Shown here: piece after piece, positions 55,901 through 64,000 of the stretch
Numbering within the stretch: position 1 is the first letter of the stretch
Layout of the letters: every line of letters starts with the position of its first letter
Source of the DNA: DHVE2 group archaeon
Lineage (GTDB): Archaea; Thermoplasmatota; Thermoplasmata; Thermoplasmatales; Aciduliprofundaceae
Reading direction: 5' to 3'
DNA length: 64,000 bases
Assembly: GCA_027023265.1 (NCBI GenBank)
Contig: JALVVV010000027.1
Span: 1 to 64,000, forward strand
Notes under the pieces: model-generated
Seen by the model: only the letters and a program-made list of their open reading frames with translations
Database searches by the model: none
Told to the model about the DNA's origin: nothing
Translations under genes and position numbers: made by a program

Positions 55901-57227
55901 TATTGTGCTGATAACCGGTTTATCTGTTTATGCGGGAATGAATGTGGGCACATCGTTTGATTTGAAAGATTTTCTCCCCAGTAATTTGGAGATAACGGAT
56001 ACTATTCAGTACATGATGGAACACTTTAACACCTCAGGAATGAGCGACAACTACATTCTTGTGGAAGGGAATTTGACTTCTCCAAGTACTCTCACAGCAG
56101 TTGACCAGACGGTTCATAATTTAAAGGGTGACGATTATGTGAATTACGCACAGACAAAGAGCATAACTACCGAGATACGCGAATGGACTGAAAAGAACTC
56201 TACGTTTGCTAAGATGGTCAGTGATAACGACACAAATGGAGACGGGTTACCTGATAAAAACATCACTGCCGTGTATAACTGGCTTTACCAGCACGGGGAT
56301 GGCAAGTCGATACTGCACAAAAGCGATGGCAGGTACGACTCCATGATAATAATAATTAGCAGCTCTGCAAGCTCAAACTCTGAAAATAAGGTGTTTGTTA
56401 GTGAAGTGCACGCGGCAATGAAACCTCTAAAAGAGGCAGGTTTGAAAGCCACTCTTACTGGCACAAACGTTCTTACTTTCCATATACTTGATATGCTCAC
56501 TGGGAGCCAGTGGCGGTCGATGTTCATAACCATTGTTACTACTCTTATTGTCCTGACCATTGTGTTCTACTACGAATCCAAGAGCTATGTGCTTGGTGTA
56601 ATTGCCTCTCTACCGGTGGTCATCGCTTTGGGCTGGCTTCTTGGCACGATGTATCTGCTAAATATGAGCTTTAACGTGGTAACTGTTTTGACAACGTCTT
56701 TAACGATCGGGCTTGGAATTACCTATGCGATTCACATAACCCACAGATTTCTGGAGGATCTACGCACAGAAGGCACCGTGGAAGATGCCATGAGAAAGAC
56801 CGTTCTCAACACCGGAAGCTCTATATTCGGTGCAGCTACCACTACCATGGCAGGATTTGGAACTTTGATGCTATCGTCCATGCCCCCAATAAGCCAGTTT
56901 GGAGAGGTATCCGCATTGTCCATTCTGTACAGCTTTGTTCTTTCGGTGTTCATACTGCCCAGTTTCCTATATGTTTGGGCAGAGTATCGTCAGAGAAAGA
57001 TAATTAACAAGGAGAACGATGGAAAATACAGGCAATTAGGTGTTGGCCTGATTTTCGCGGGGATAGGCGTATATTTATTTGCTTTCTATCTCCAGTGGGT
57101 AGGCTTTAAGCTACCCCCGGGAATCTTGACCTCTCCTGCGTTTATATTCGGTGCTTTGGCAGCTCTCGGTACGATGGTCATAATAATGGGATTTGAAATT
57201 TATTACCGTGCAAATGGTAAGCTATAA
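52935..57227 (+). CDS. Giant RND-superfamily (MMPL-like) membrane exporter
   Basis: A 1430-residue RND-type transporter of two halves. Helix 1 is [19 protein letters not shown] very long outer loop of roughly 740 residues, rich in Asn-x-Ser/Thr, replaces the usual about 200-300. The first helix bundle (from [17 protein letters not shown]) contains GLGIDYAIH with the conserved Asp. The second half has a short loop and a bundle with GLGITYAIH, where Asp is Thr. A last pair of helices and a short tail close it. Export of lipids or hydrophobic compounds is the family role; the substrate here is unknown. The divergent neighbour is a likely regulator. Confidence 0.85.
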   Translation: MNMRSLGEFVSKKPVTTLIVMILLTSIFGFYASQMEMSADLSTFLPDDSIAKAQKKISEEFGDTDIVEVILISNNTVSKSSLMDMLKIEKALESNESVLKSLKTPENPGSSIMSPADVIITGRNTLDFEGKLIHVLENMSGNLSEVNFSAFNTPLSIMNSVMDDYRDIYYNATMIRDDAKDVVLLMFSVPTQNSGNISEFVPLLENVTAALLSGENFQVKSMFLTLLTPPIIEKNETSGGLNNPLLHFFNEDMNSSMPLSEKEVSVRYFIKAGNFSKLSMNYTNVSLAQGIEGDDGLLNALDYVNYSLSAGDNSTAMAILNNTIENMSYEIKGMSMVAPLYESYNSSLSSFLYGLNTGNLSPKDIVSVRENTSAILGVLNGEQKKMIEIFNDTLNEWQYHSHIYYDVAYEANATQYMCNGFLQSYESEVQLNNSLADVKMMINHDSLKNTTYVLSKIIDSVRNNKNYMIIEKQQVEGMLSTMSSPYFKWFNSVLSNMDYLLLHSNVALNTVNVYNYIMGMMNTASAPTGDSNFKAFYALKDAFESPVSDTYKYKIQSMYINEIALASHLSGFNMNISFERPHLSTPDFNMSVDKKMQILQNMSEEDITETIHNIENYNSTVLTKTVNTTLDAVNSAAKSIKDIKENLDKILKNMKFIYATTGEDSVLNSMGMYSNISASLENASVGLKTFTERVSYFGGFSYMMSKMSSQFKNMFSSDFNGKHASAALMLVTLNDNKLSGESSSEHSKRMEIAEETVENVANGVKIHGKVRVMGSYLISQATEKTSDETINVLLPVSFALVIIILLITFRNVLDTLLGIIGLGMAILWAYGFGVIMNYNFNQISTMVAVLLVGLGIDYAIHTILRYREELRKGKKVRIAMRDMITNLGMGLILATVTTIVSFLSNISSAIPSIKDFGVMNAVGIFGAFLIFTTFVPAVKILVDERREKKGKLKIGRDREREGSGVVILNRFMAIGAVGAEKHRYTVILVIVLITGLSVYAGMNVGTSFDLKDFLPSNLEITDTIQYMMEHFNTSGMSDNYILVEGNLTSPSTLTAVDQTVHNLKGDDYVNYAQTKSITTEIREWTEKNSTFAKMVSDNDTNGDGLPDKNITAVYNWLYQHGDGKSILHKSDGRYDSMIIIISSSASSNSENKVFVSEVHAAMKPLKEAGLKATLTGTNVLTFHILDMLTGSQWRSMFITIVTTLIVLTIVFYYESKSYVLGVIASLPVVIALGWLLGTMYLLNMSFNVVTVLTTSLTIGLGITYAIHITHRFLEDLRTEGTVEDAMRKTVLNTGSSIFGAATTTMAGFGTLMLSSMPPISQFGEVSALSILYSFVLSVFILPSFLYVWAEYRQRKIINKENDGKYRQLGVGLIFAGIGVYLFAFYLQWVGFKLPPGILTSPAFIFGALAALGTMVIIMGFEIYYRANGKL

Positions 57228-57230
57228 ATA
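57222..57230 (+). promoter_or_regulatory. TATA box of the Alba gene
   Basis: CTATAAATA overlaps the stop of the RND gene. A strong ribosome binding site, AGGAGGCGAT (57262-57271), lies 5 nt before the ATG at 57277. This start region is richer than most here, suiting an abundant chromatin protein. Confidence 0.6.
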
Positions 57231-57276
57231 CGCAAATCCTATTCACACCTACCAAACAAAAAGGAGGCGATTAAAA

Positions 57277-57549
57277 ATGGCAGAGGAAAACGTTGTGTTC
57301 GTAGGAAAGAAACCGACCATGAACTATGTGCTTGCAGTGGTGACCCAGTTCAACAGCGGTGCTGACCTCGTTATTCTCAAAGCGAGGGGCAGAGCCATAA
57401 GCAAGGCTGTTGATGTTGCAGAGATTGTGCGCAATCGCTTTGTGCCTACCCTGAAGTACGGAAACGTAAATATCGGAACCGAATCTCTTCAGGGCGAGAA
57501 AGGAGAGACAAACGTCTCCTCTATTGAAATCGAGCTCAGGAAGGAGTAA
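57277..57549 (+). CDS. albA: Alba DNA/RNA-binding protein
   Basis: A 90-residue Alba. It shows [20 protein letters not shown] with the usual Lys pair region, then [21 protein letters not shown] and the closing SSIEIELRK. Alba dimers coat archaeal DNA and bind RNA; acetylation of a Lys in the first motif tunes binding in some species. The frame extends back to 57193, but the strong AGGAGG site fixes 57277. The last 14 nt overlap the convergent 1640-residue protein gene. Confidence 0.93.
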   Translation: MAEENVVFVGKKPTMNYVLAVVTQFNSGADLVILKARGRAISKAVDVAEIVRNRFVPTLKYGNVNIGTESLQGEKGETNVSSIEIELRKE

Positions 57550-60500
57550 ATTTCCTTCTCCTTTTTATTAGCAAGATTATTACTATTGGAACCATAACTA
57601 TTATTATTTCATGCAGTTCTGGTACTGTGTGTATTGTGTCATATGCGCTGCCTCTTACTGATTGAGATAGGAAAGAATATGCAACTACAGTTGTATTTTC
57701 TGTTCCGTTGAAGTTTGCTGGTACTGTTATGGCTACCGTTACGTTCACGCTTTTGCCGGGAAGAATCACTCCTGTGTCAGGGTTTCCGTCTCCATCAGTA
57801 TCGTATTTGGGATTGACATAGTCCCATACTCCATCTCCGTTGTCGTCCTCCGCAGCCAGTGTTCCGTTTATATACAATTTTACGTCAAAGCCCCTGTCTG
57901 ATTTAACTGTTATCTCAAAGATGTTTGCGCCCAATCCAGTGTTGGTTATAGTGTGATTAAATGTTATTGTTTTAGTTTCATTACTTTTCTCAATAGAAGT
58001 ATTGTGATTCGGAGACACTGTAACGTTCCACGGTATGAAGAAATGAGTTGTGGCGTTTACCCATATCACAGGGTCATCGTGAGCGGAAACTCTTACCTGC
58101 CAGTATCCTGAGATGGAATCGTTAGAGAGTGTGTAATAATATGAGTAAATCTTTGTGCCCGCTCCTTCTGATGCTACATTCATAGCGGCATCATTTAACA
58201 CGCCTTTGTTTAGGGGGTTTGTAATATTTACGTATGCAGAACCGATATCTTCATCACCGAAAGGAGAGGTGATTCTTGCTACTATTTTTACCCGTTCACC
58301 TGCTTCGAAAATATTTGTTTCAGAAGAATAGTTGTATAACTCTATGTCTCTTATTTTTATGAAGTCCGAAGTTGGAATTGTGATGTTAGAGGGTACATCT
58401 GGAGAATCATAGTAAACAGTAGCGCTGGTTCCGTATCCGCTCACTGTGAATTTCAAGGTTATATTGGAACCCTTTGGTATGGTGGTTATTTTTGGAGAAA
58501 TAGTAAAAGTGTATAACTTCTCTGAGCTGTCTCCCGTGAGTATCTTGTCATCTCCTATTAATTGAGTTCCCGCATAAAGCTGAACTTTTAATAGCGTATC
58601 GCTCCAGAAGCTCTGTGTGGCCTTAACGTAAAGGTTTACTGTTATGTATCCTGTAAGATTCACATCGTAATATACCTCTCCAAATGTCCATTCCTTGCTA
58701 TTCCCGGAATTAATTTTTGATGAATTTTCACTTGTTCCGTGTTTAAGAGCCAGCAGGTTTGTGCCGTGCAAGTACAAGACTTTCTCTATGGAACGCACGG
58801 GCACATTTGTTCTCAACCTAACTGTACTGTTCACAGAACTATTTGAAATGCTCTGTGTGGTGAGAATAAGAAGATCGCTTTCACCCCAGGTACCTATGGG
58901 TACTTTTTTGATAACCGTGATTTCCAAACTTTCTCCTGATGAAAGGTTAATCGCTACTTTATTGTCTTTATCCCAGGTACTATTAATCCAGTCCCAGTTT
59001 CCATCTCCATCTTTATCCTCTGCAACAAGAGAGCCATTAATAAGCATGTAAAATGGGAATCTACCAGTGGATTCTGATGGCAAAATAAAATATGAGTCGT
59101 TTACATTACCTATATTGTATACTGTAATATTAAATGTCACGTTGGTTCCGGGATTTCCGTATTCGGTAGTATCAGGATATATTACAACACCTCTCTCCGT
59201 TCTGACAAAGAATTGATAGGTGTCTTCACACAATACATCGTTAGTTCCTATCCCTGTAATCGTTACTATGTATTCTCCACCGGTAGATGGTGCGTTTAGT
59301 GAATAAGAAAATATTGTGTAGTTGCCGCCAATCGCTTCAACACTCATGTTCCCATTGCTAACAATAACGTTTCCTTTTTCGTCAGTTATATTTATTTTAG
59401 CACCTAATATATCTTTATATCCAAAAGGATCTGATATTTTTGTCTTAATTGTCATATTTTCTCCTGAATTGAATGTATTTGTTTCTCCTGATTTATTGTA
59501 TGATTTAATCCAGTTAACGTGAATATATGTATCTGTGGGAATATCCACTAAGGAGTTGTACTCCGTGGAATTGAAATAAATGTCTATTGTTGGGTCATCT
59601 ATCCATGAGCCCCCCTCTGCAACGGTCAGAAGTACGAGTGTTTCACCCTTATCAAGCTGCGTAGTGTTTCTTATTGTGAAATTGTACCACCCAGCATCTT
59701 CAATGTCTGGATTGTTATCGTATCCAATGAGTGTTGCTGAATTCTCACTAAAATTGTATTTGTATAGAGATACATTTAACCCGGGGATGTAAAGTCCAAG
59801 ATCCTGGTGGGGTACCAAGTAAAGGGACACAACAGGGTAGTCTGAAATATCAAATTTTTCGTAGAGCGGCGGGTTAATGTACCAATACGCATAATTATTG
59901 TTATTGCTTTGCGGGTCTAGGTTTATTTTGTATGCAGTGGTGCCTGAGAATGTATCCATCTCCAAATCATTTGCCGTTTTATTATAGTGCAGATACAGTT
60001 TTTCATGTACGTATTCGCTCTTCGTATTTACTGTTCTCATGGGCGTATCGCTTACATCTCTGTCCGAATCCCAGTCTGACATGATTATTATGGAAGTTGC
60101 CGTGCTTATATGCAATTCTGAGTTTATTTCAATGGAGTGATATCCCTTGTAGTACTCCACACCTTTTACATATGACCAGTTGTGATGGTTGTATTTGTAT
60201 AAACTTGCATTTTTAACCACTCCGTCTATTCCGTACATCTCTATCATATAATCTGCTCCGAGAGGGTACTGTGGTAAAGAAAAACCTGTGGATTTGTTAT
60301 TGTCGGAGTTTATGTATATTCTCAGAGTGTCATATCCATATATAGCATGGTGAGGGACCGGCCCTATGTACACGCTAACGTGCCTTCCTGCATATGGTTT
60401 TGGGAACCAAGAGGGTATGGTGGTATTGAGCCACATGTCCGGGCCGTAAGGGTAATCGGGAATTCCATCGCCGTCCACGTCTGGCAGTTTCTTCCCATCT

Positions 60501-62458
60501 ACTACAACATAACTTTCGTTGTCAGGTATGCCATCGTTGTTGAAATCGTGGGGATACGGGTCGAATTTATCTGGCACCGTGTCCCTGTCTGAATCTGGCA
60601 GTGTTGGAAAATGTTTTACAGGACAGTTTGTTCCTCCAAAAAGCTCTCCACTAACTTTCATGTAGTATTCCAAACTGTGTCCGTTGAACGAGGATGCATA
60701 TTTTAAGATATCTAAGTTAAAGTCACCTGTTTCAGGATTCCCAGCGCTGCCAACCACATCTCCCGGGCGGTCTTTTTTTGCTAAGTATCTCCAATCTAAG
60801 AATGAGCCATCTACGTTTACTTCCTGAGGGATTGTGTGAATATACGAGCCCCCATCTATGAAGTTGTAAATGACATATGTTTGATTTGTTTCAATTTTAC
60901 TAATATTTGCCACCACTGTTCTTCCAGTTAGCTCTTTTTCTGAGCAGTTAATGGTTAAAAAAATCAAAGCTCTGCCATGCAATTTTAGATTTATTTTTGA
61001 AAATGTTACGTACCTTGCATCTTTAACTATATATTTATCCGATATTTCCTTGTCTGTACTTTTGTTGAAAATTCCATCTCCGTTATCGATGTAAATGGAT
61101 ATCTTTTTAAATTGAATGGGTAATGATGTGCCATTGAACAGGAATGTTATGTTTTTTATGTAGGCATCATGTGAGTATATTTCCATTTTCAAAACAGGTG
61201 CTGTTGTGTTGAACGGTATGACTTCCTGATAATCATTTTCCACTATGTATGCGGTCATTTTTCCGTATTGAGGTATTTTAATTTCATCCTGCTCTCCGGC
61301 GTAGTTAGTAGATATCACCACGCTTCTAAATTCTCCAAATTGGTGAGGGATAAAACCTTCCATCTTGTTTTTTGACATGAAAACTGCAACACTGTCAATG
61401 GGTATGAACTGTGAGTAATCATTCTGATTTGTTGAGTTGTAAAAGTAAAGTTCCTTGCCTTTTACAGTTTTATTCCATCCATATATTTCAACCATGAAAT
61501 CTGCGCCAATTCCTTCAATGGCGTACCCTGTCTTTGAGTTCATATCCGAATCAATAAATATGTATATTCCACTTGCATTTTCAAAGAGATCTGTTTTGGA
61601 TTCTATGAAAAAATAGAGTCCATCGTTAGCTTTGTGGAATTTTACCATGGTGATGTTTATGTCCTGGGGCGCTGACCTTACGCTGTAATATGGTAGTACG
61701 GAATTCCACTCGTTAAAGTTTCCATCAACAGCAAATACCGCTCCTTTTTCAAAAATGACAGTGCCTATGAATGGAGCGTATATTATTATGCCAATAATGG
61801 CAATGGTCACAAAGAATCTTACAATAGGAGGAGCCTTCTTTTTTCTTCCACCTTTGAAACTTCCCGAACCGTTAACTAACCCGCTACCATTTATTATTCC
61901 GTTTTTGAATCCATTGCTCAGCCCATTACTTAACCCGTTAACGTTCGAATTCTTTTTACCGTTCAGAAATCCAAGCCCGTTTACGAGTCCAAAACCATCT
62001 CCTTTTGTGGTTAATTTATAAGATAGGCCATGGAGTTTTTCTTCCAGAGATGAAGGAGGTATTTCGCCTTTCTCGTCGTACAATTCCTTTGCTTTTTTGT
62101 ACGCATTATTTGCCTCTTCATGCCTATCCATCTTTTCTAAAAGTTCCCCTTTTATCTGCCATATTACCGGAGAATTGGGATATATACGGGATAGCTTATT
62201 GTATTCTTCATAAGCTTTTTCCAAGTTTTCCTCTGACAAAACCTTGCCCCACCTTTTTAAAAAATCTCTGGCAACTCCATTCTTTTTAGAAGACAGAAAA
62301 TTCTTAAGCTTCTTAACATCGTTTATGCTCAATCCAGAAATACCGGCTACTTCAAAATCACTGGAAGAGAGTATGGACTCTTTGTCTTTATAATACTCAT
62401 ATATTTTTTCCACCTTTTCCGGAGGTAGCCCATACTCATCAAGTTCTTTTTTAAGCAC
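57536..62458 (-). CDS. 1640-residue cell-surface protein with TPR-like inner part
   Basis: A 1640-residue protein, probably surface-exposed. Residues 1-145 are cytoplasmic: a helix-hairpin-like start and a TPR-like pair ([20 protein letters not shown]). About 155-204 is an NG-rich linker ([13 protein letters not shown]). One membrane helix follows at 211-232. The outer part has beta domains of the carbohydrate-binding/DOMON type, a calcium-binding TSP3-like stretch ([24 protein letters not shown]), and several CARDB/Ig-like domains. The C-terminus has [19 protein letters not shown] and RRRK. The start is GTG at 62458, with a TATA at about 62478-62490, leaderless. It may be an S-layer or scaffold protein. 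Confidence 0.75.
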   Translation of the reverse strand: MLKKELDEYGLPPEKVEKIYEYYKDKESILSSSDFEVAGISGLSINDVKKLKNFLSSKKNGVARDFLKRWGKVLSEENLEKAYEEYNKLSRIYPNSPVIWQIKGELLEKMDRHEEANNAYKKAKELYDEKGEIPPSSLEEKLHGLSYKLTTKGDGFGLVNGLGFLNGKKNSNVNGLSNGLSNGFKNGIINGSGLVNGSGSFKGGRKKKAPPIVRFFVTIAIIGIIIYAPFIGTVIFEKGAVFAVDGNFNEWNSVLPYYSVRSAPQDINITMVKFHKANDGLYFFIESKTDLFENASGIYIFIDSDMNSKTGYAIEGIGADFMVEIYGWNKTVKGKELYFYNSTNQNDYSQFIPIDSVAVFMSKNKMEGFIPHQFGEFRSVVISTNYAGEQDEIKIPQYGKMTAYIVENDYQEVIPFNTTAPVLKMEIYSHDAYIKNITFLFNGTSLPIQFKKISIYIDNGDGIFNKSTDKEISDKYIVKDARYVTFSKINLKLHGRALIFLTINCSEKELTGRTVVANISKIETNQTYVIYNFIDGGSYIHTIPQEVNVDGSFLDWRYLAKKDRPGDVVGSAGNPETGDFNLDILKYASSFNGHSLEYYMKVSGELFGGTNCPVKHFPTLPDSDRDTVPDKFDPYPHDFNNDGIPDNESYVVVDGKKLPDVDGDGIPDYPYGPDMWLNTTIPSWFPKPYAGRHVSVYIGPVPHHAIYGYDTLRIYINSDNNKSTGFSLPQYPLGADYMIEMYGIDGVVKNASLYKYNHHNWSYVKGVEYYKGYHSIEINSELHISTATSIIIMSDWDSDRDVSDTPMRTVNTKSEYVHEKLYLHYNKTANDLEMDTFSGTTAYKINLDPQSNNNNYAYWYINPPLYEKFDISDYPVVSLYLVPHQDLGLYIPGLNVSLYKYNFSENSATLIGYDNNPDIEDAGWYNFTIRNTTQLDKGETLVLLTVAEGGSWIDDPTIDIYFNSTEYNSLVDIPTDTYIHVNWIKSYNKSGETNTFNSGENMTIKTKISDPFGYKDILGAKINITDEKGNVIVSNGNMSVEAIGGNYTIFSYSLNAPSTGGEYIVTITGIGTNDVLCEDTYQFFVRTERGVVIYPDTTEYGNPGTNVTFNITVYNIGNVNDSYFILPSESTGRFPFYMLINGSLVAEDKDGDGNWDWINSTWDKDNKVAINLSSGESLEITVIKKVPIGTWGESDLLILTTQSISNSSVNSTVRLRTNVPVRSIEKVLYLHGTNLLALKHGTSENSSKINSGNSKEWTFGEVYYDVNLTGYITVNLYVKATQSFWSDTLLKVQLYAGTQLIGDDKILTGDSSEKLYTFTISPKITTIPKGSNITLKFTVSGYGTSATVYYDSPDVPSNITIPTSDFIKIRDIELYNYSSETNIFEAGERVKIVARITSPFGDEDIGSAYVNITNPLNKGVLNDAAMNVASEGAGTKIYSYYYTLSNDSISGYWQVRVSAHDDPVIWVNATTHFFIPWNVTVSPNHNTSIEKSNETKTITFNHTITNTGLGANIFEITVKSDRGFDVKLYINGTLAAEDDNGDGVWDYVNPKYDTDGDGNPDTGVILPGKSVNVTVAITVPANFNGTENTTVVAYSFLSQSVRGSAYDTIHTVPELHEIIIVMVPIVIILLIKRRRKFTPS

Positions 62459-62536
62459 AAGGTATGCACCTCATCTTAGGTATTTAAAACATATACAAAA
62501 AAATGGGAAAAACATTCAGAAAAAAGGGAACAAAAA

Positions 62537-62743
62537 TCACATCTTAAGGTCCTTAAGCTCAAGTTTCTTGACGATCATGTCTCCGTTTTCGTTTTTTAGG
62601 AAAACTATGTAGTCTCCTCCGTTAACTCCGAGCTCCTTTGCAATTCTCTTTTTAAGGGTAATTCTGTACTGTCCGTTCTTTGTTTCGGAGACTTTCACCA
62701 CTTCCCACAGGCTGTAATCTTTCTTTTCTTTTTTCTCTGCCAT
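62537..62743 (-). CDS. AbrB/SpoVT-like transcriptional regulator
   Basis: A 68-residue protein with the swapped-hairpin AbrB pattern: VVKVSETKNGQYRITLKKRIAKELGV then GDYIVFLKNENGDMIVKKL. Its partner could be a toxin in antitoxin cases, but no toxin gene is adjacent. A TATA-like GGTTATATACC at about 62765-62775 supports a leaderless ATG at 62743. It lies 78 nt upstream of the 1640-residue surface gene on the same strand and may regulate it. Confidence 0.8.
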   Translation of the reverse strand: MAEKKEKKDYSLWEVVKVSETKNGQYRITLKKRIAKELGVNGGDYIVFLKNENGDMIVKKLELKDLKM

Positions 62744-62835
62744 ATTATTTCTACATATTCATAGGTATATAACCTTTATGCATATTTGCTTAAAAATCAC
62801 GCAAAAGATTTAAAATGAGTGGATAATGCCCATAT

Positions 62836-63417
62836 ATGTATATGGTATGTCCAAATTGCGGAGAGGAATCTGAGCATGAAATACTGTCATTCAAAGATAC
62901 GAAGGGTGGTAAGGAGTATGTTTTGAGATGTAAAAATTGTGGGTACACATATTCCCGGATAGTTAAGGATAGCAAGATGATAGATTTGAAGGTGATATTT
63001 AGCGAGCAGGGAGAATCCTCTATTAAGAAGTATTCAACGTTTGAGGATGATATTTTATCTGTGGGTGAGGAGATAAGGATAGAGGGAATAAATTCTCTTG
63101 TAACTGCAATAGATTCTTCTGGACGCAGAGTTCAGAAAGCAGTTGCTAAAGATATAGATACTTTGTGGGTCAAGCGGTTTGATACTGTTATTGTCAAGAT
63201 ATCAATCAATCGTGGTGAAAGGACAATATCTGGAGAAGTTGTTGCGGCCCCTGATGAGGAGTTCTATATCGGAGATATAGTGGAGGTTAACGGGATACAT
63301 GGTGTTGTTCACAAAATAAAAACTACTGAGCGGTTTGTACACAGGGGAGGGGCATTGGCCAGAGAGATTGTCCGTGTTTATGCCAAGGAAATCAGGGAAG
63401 GAAGGCGAAAATATTAA
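62836..63417 (+). CDS. HVO_0476-type zinc-ribbon protein
   Basis: A 193-residue protein. The N-terminal zinc ribbon has two CxxC knuckles: MVCPNCGEESEHEIL and LRCKNCGYTY. A beta-rich domain follows (about 50-185), with VTAIDSSGRRVQKAVAKDID and EEFYIGDIVEVNGIHGVVHKI. It resembles the archaeal HVO_0476 zinc-finger family, whose function is unknown. ATGs lie at 62836 and 62842. TATA-like GATTTAAAAT at 62807-62816 could serve either. It is divergent from the AbrB-like gene. Confidence 0.75.
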   Translation: MYMVCPNCGEESEHEILSFKDTKGGKEYVLRCKNCGYTYSRIVKDSKMIDLKVIFSEQGESSIKKYSTFEDDILSVGEEIRIEGINSLVTAIDSSGRRVQKAVAKDIDTLWVKRFDTVIVKISINRGERTISGEVVAAPDEEFYIGDIVEVNGIHGVVHKIKTTERFVHRGGALAREIVRVYAKEIREGRRKY

Positions 63418-63442
63418 ATAATCATAATCTTTTTAATTGGGT

Positions 63443-63880
63443 ATGGAAGGAAGCAATTTACCCCCGCCAGTTTCTCCACAGCCGAGCATAGGAGAGTCGG
63501 GCAAGCTGAGAAGTGCCCTTGACCTGTTAAACATCGCAAAAATACTTGCCCTGATAGTAGGAATATTCAGTTTCTTGGGTGCAGCATGGAGTGGCGTATC
63601 CATTGCGTATGGTGACTATTCTGCAATTTTTTGGGTAGGCTACTACGTGATATCTGGCATAATAAATCTTCTTTTGTACTCCCGAATCCCTGAGTACGAG
63701 AATTTGGTGAGGTCCAGGAGATATTCTGAGGCGAAGGATGATATGATGACATGGTCCGTGCTTGGAGTGGTATTCGGTTTTCTTGCGGGTTTGATACTGC
63801 TGATTGTCATATTTATGTACATTGAGGAACTGGAGAGGGGGACACCTGCGTACCAGCCACCTCAACCGCCACCGTACTGA
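63443..63880 (+). CDS. Small membrane protein with proline-rich ends
   Basis: A 145-residue protein of unknown function. It has three membrane helices (about 35-58, 64-85 and 104-128) and Pro-rich tails at both ends (LPPPVSPQPS and QPPQPPPY). A TTG at 63437 is in frame, but the ATG at 63443 fits a TATA-like AAATAATCATAA about 25 nt upstream. It follows the zinc-ribbon gene by 25 nt and may share its transcript. Confidence 0.65.
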   Translation: MEGSNLPPPVSPQPSIGESGKLRSALDLLNIAKILALIVGIFSFLGAAWSGVSIAYGDYSAIFWVGYYVISGIINLLLYSRIPEYENLVRSRRYSEAKDDMMTWSVLGVVFGFLAGLILLIVIFMYIEELERGTPAYQPPQPPPY

Positions 63881-63919
63881 TGAAAATGTTTTTATCCGTT
63901 ATCCTTTTATTTGATTACC

Positions 63920-64000
63920 ATGCTCCGAAAGGCGTTTGAAAACGTGGTTCCGTATCTCGCGAATATCGGTGCAGTTCGTGAGTTTGTGGATGATAATGAG
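63920..64000 (+). CDS. N-terminal fragment of an unknown protein
   Basis: An ATG at 63920 opens 27 codons (MLRKAFENVVPYLANIGAVR onward) running off the window. A T-rich TATA-like TTTTTATCC about 30 nt upstream supports it. Too little is present to name a family. Confidence 0.45.
   Translation, partial: MLRKAFENVVPYLANIGAVREFVDDNE

Overview
The window is archaeal chromosome. It carries an A-type ATP synthase operon, archaeal-type ribosomal and RNA polymerase genes (S13-S4-S11-RpoD, LX-prefoldin alpha-FtsY), archaeosine synthase, Alba, an archaeal TrpRS and FtsZ. Most genes have a TATA-like box 20-30 nt before a short or absent leader. Where a leader exists the ribosome binding site is usually GGTGAT, 4-5 nt before the start; I used this to trim several starts. 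The gene content and the Asn-Gly-rich linkers suggest a Thermoplasmatota archaeon of the Aciduliprofundum/DHVE2 type. That assignment is an inference from family knowledge, not a search.

Layout. 1-5939: start of an aldehyde ferredoxin oxidoreductase gene (partial), a CinA-like amidase, pyrG, a radical SAM protein, LX-pfdA-ftsY and a PLP enzyme. 5936-14853 (minus): ATP synthase operon H-I-K-E-C-F-A-B without subunit D. Its proteolipid gene fuses a signal peptide, an exported domain and four c-hairpins. 15035-18837: surface protein, Mrp ATPase, metallophosphoesterase and a SPASM radical SAM enzyme. 18900-26121 (minus): rpoD-rps11-rps4-rps13, glycerol kinase, MscS channel and membrane pyrophosphatase. 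26166-34287 (minus): archaeosine synthase, a giant repetitive helical protein ending in a RING/PHD-like zinc finger, FtsZ, a ribbon-helix-helix regulator and a small unknown.

34580-42197 is the accessory part. After trpS come two unknown plus-strand genes facing a tight minus-strand operon: MoxR-type AAA+ ATPase, HEXXH metallopeptidase-VWA protein, unknown protein, and two CARF-HTH proteins. The two facing promoters share an exact 14-nt element at nearly the same distance from the start codons. This looks like an undescribed ligand-gated, defence-like system. 42262-52788 holds a cupin operon, NosD-like surface protein, membrane sensors, two tRNA-Ala genes inside 200-bp direct repeats, DUF302/YlbF-like genes, GDPD, an M20 amidohydrolase broken by one TAA, and a duplicated-HTH regulator.

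52935-64000: giant RND-family exporter, Alba, a 1640-residue surface protein, an AbrB-like regulator, a zinc-ribbon protein, a small membrane protein and a partial gene. The ATP synthase and membrane pyrophosphatase together suggest membrane bioenergetics based on H+ or Na+ gradients.
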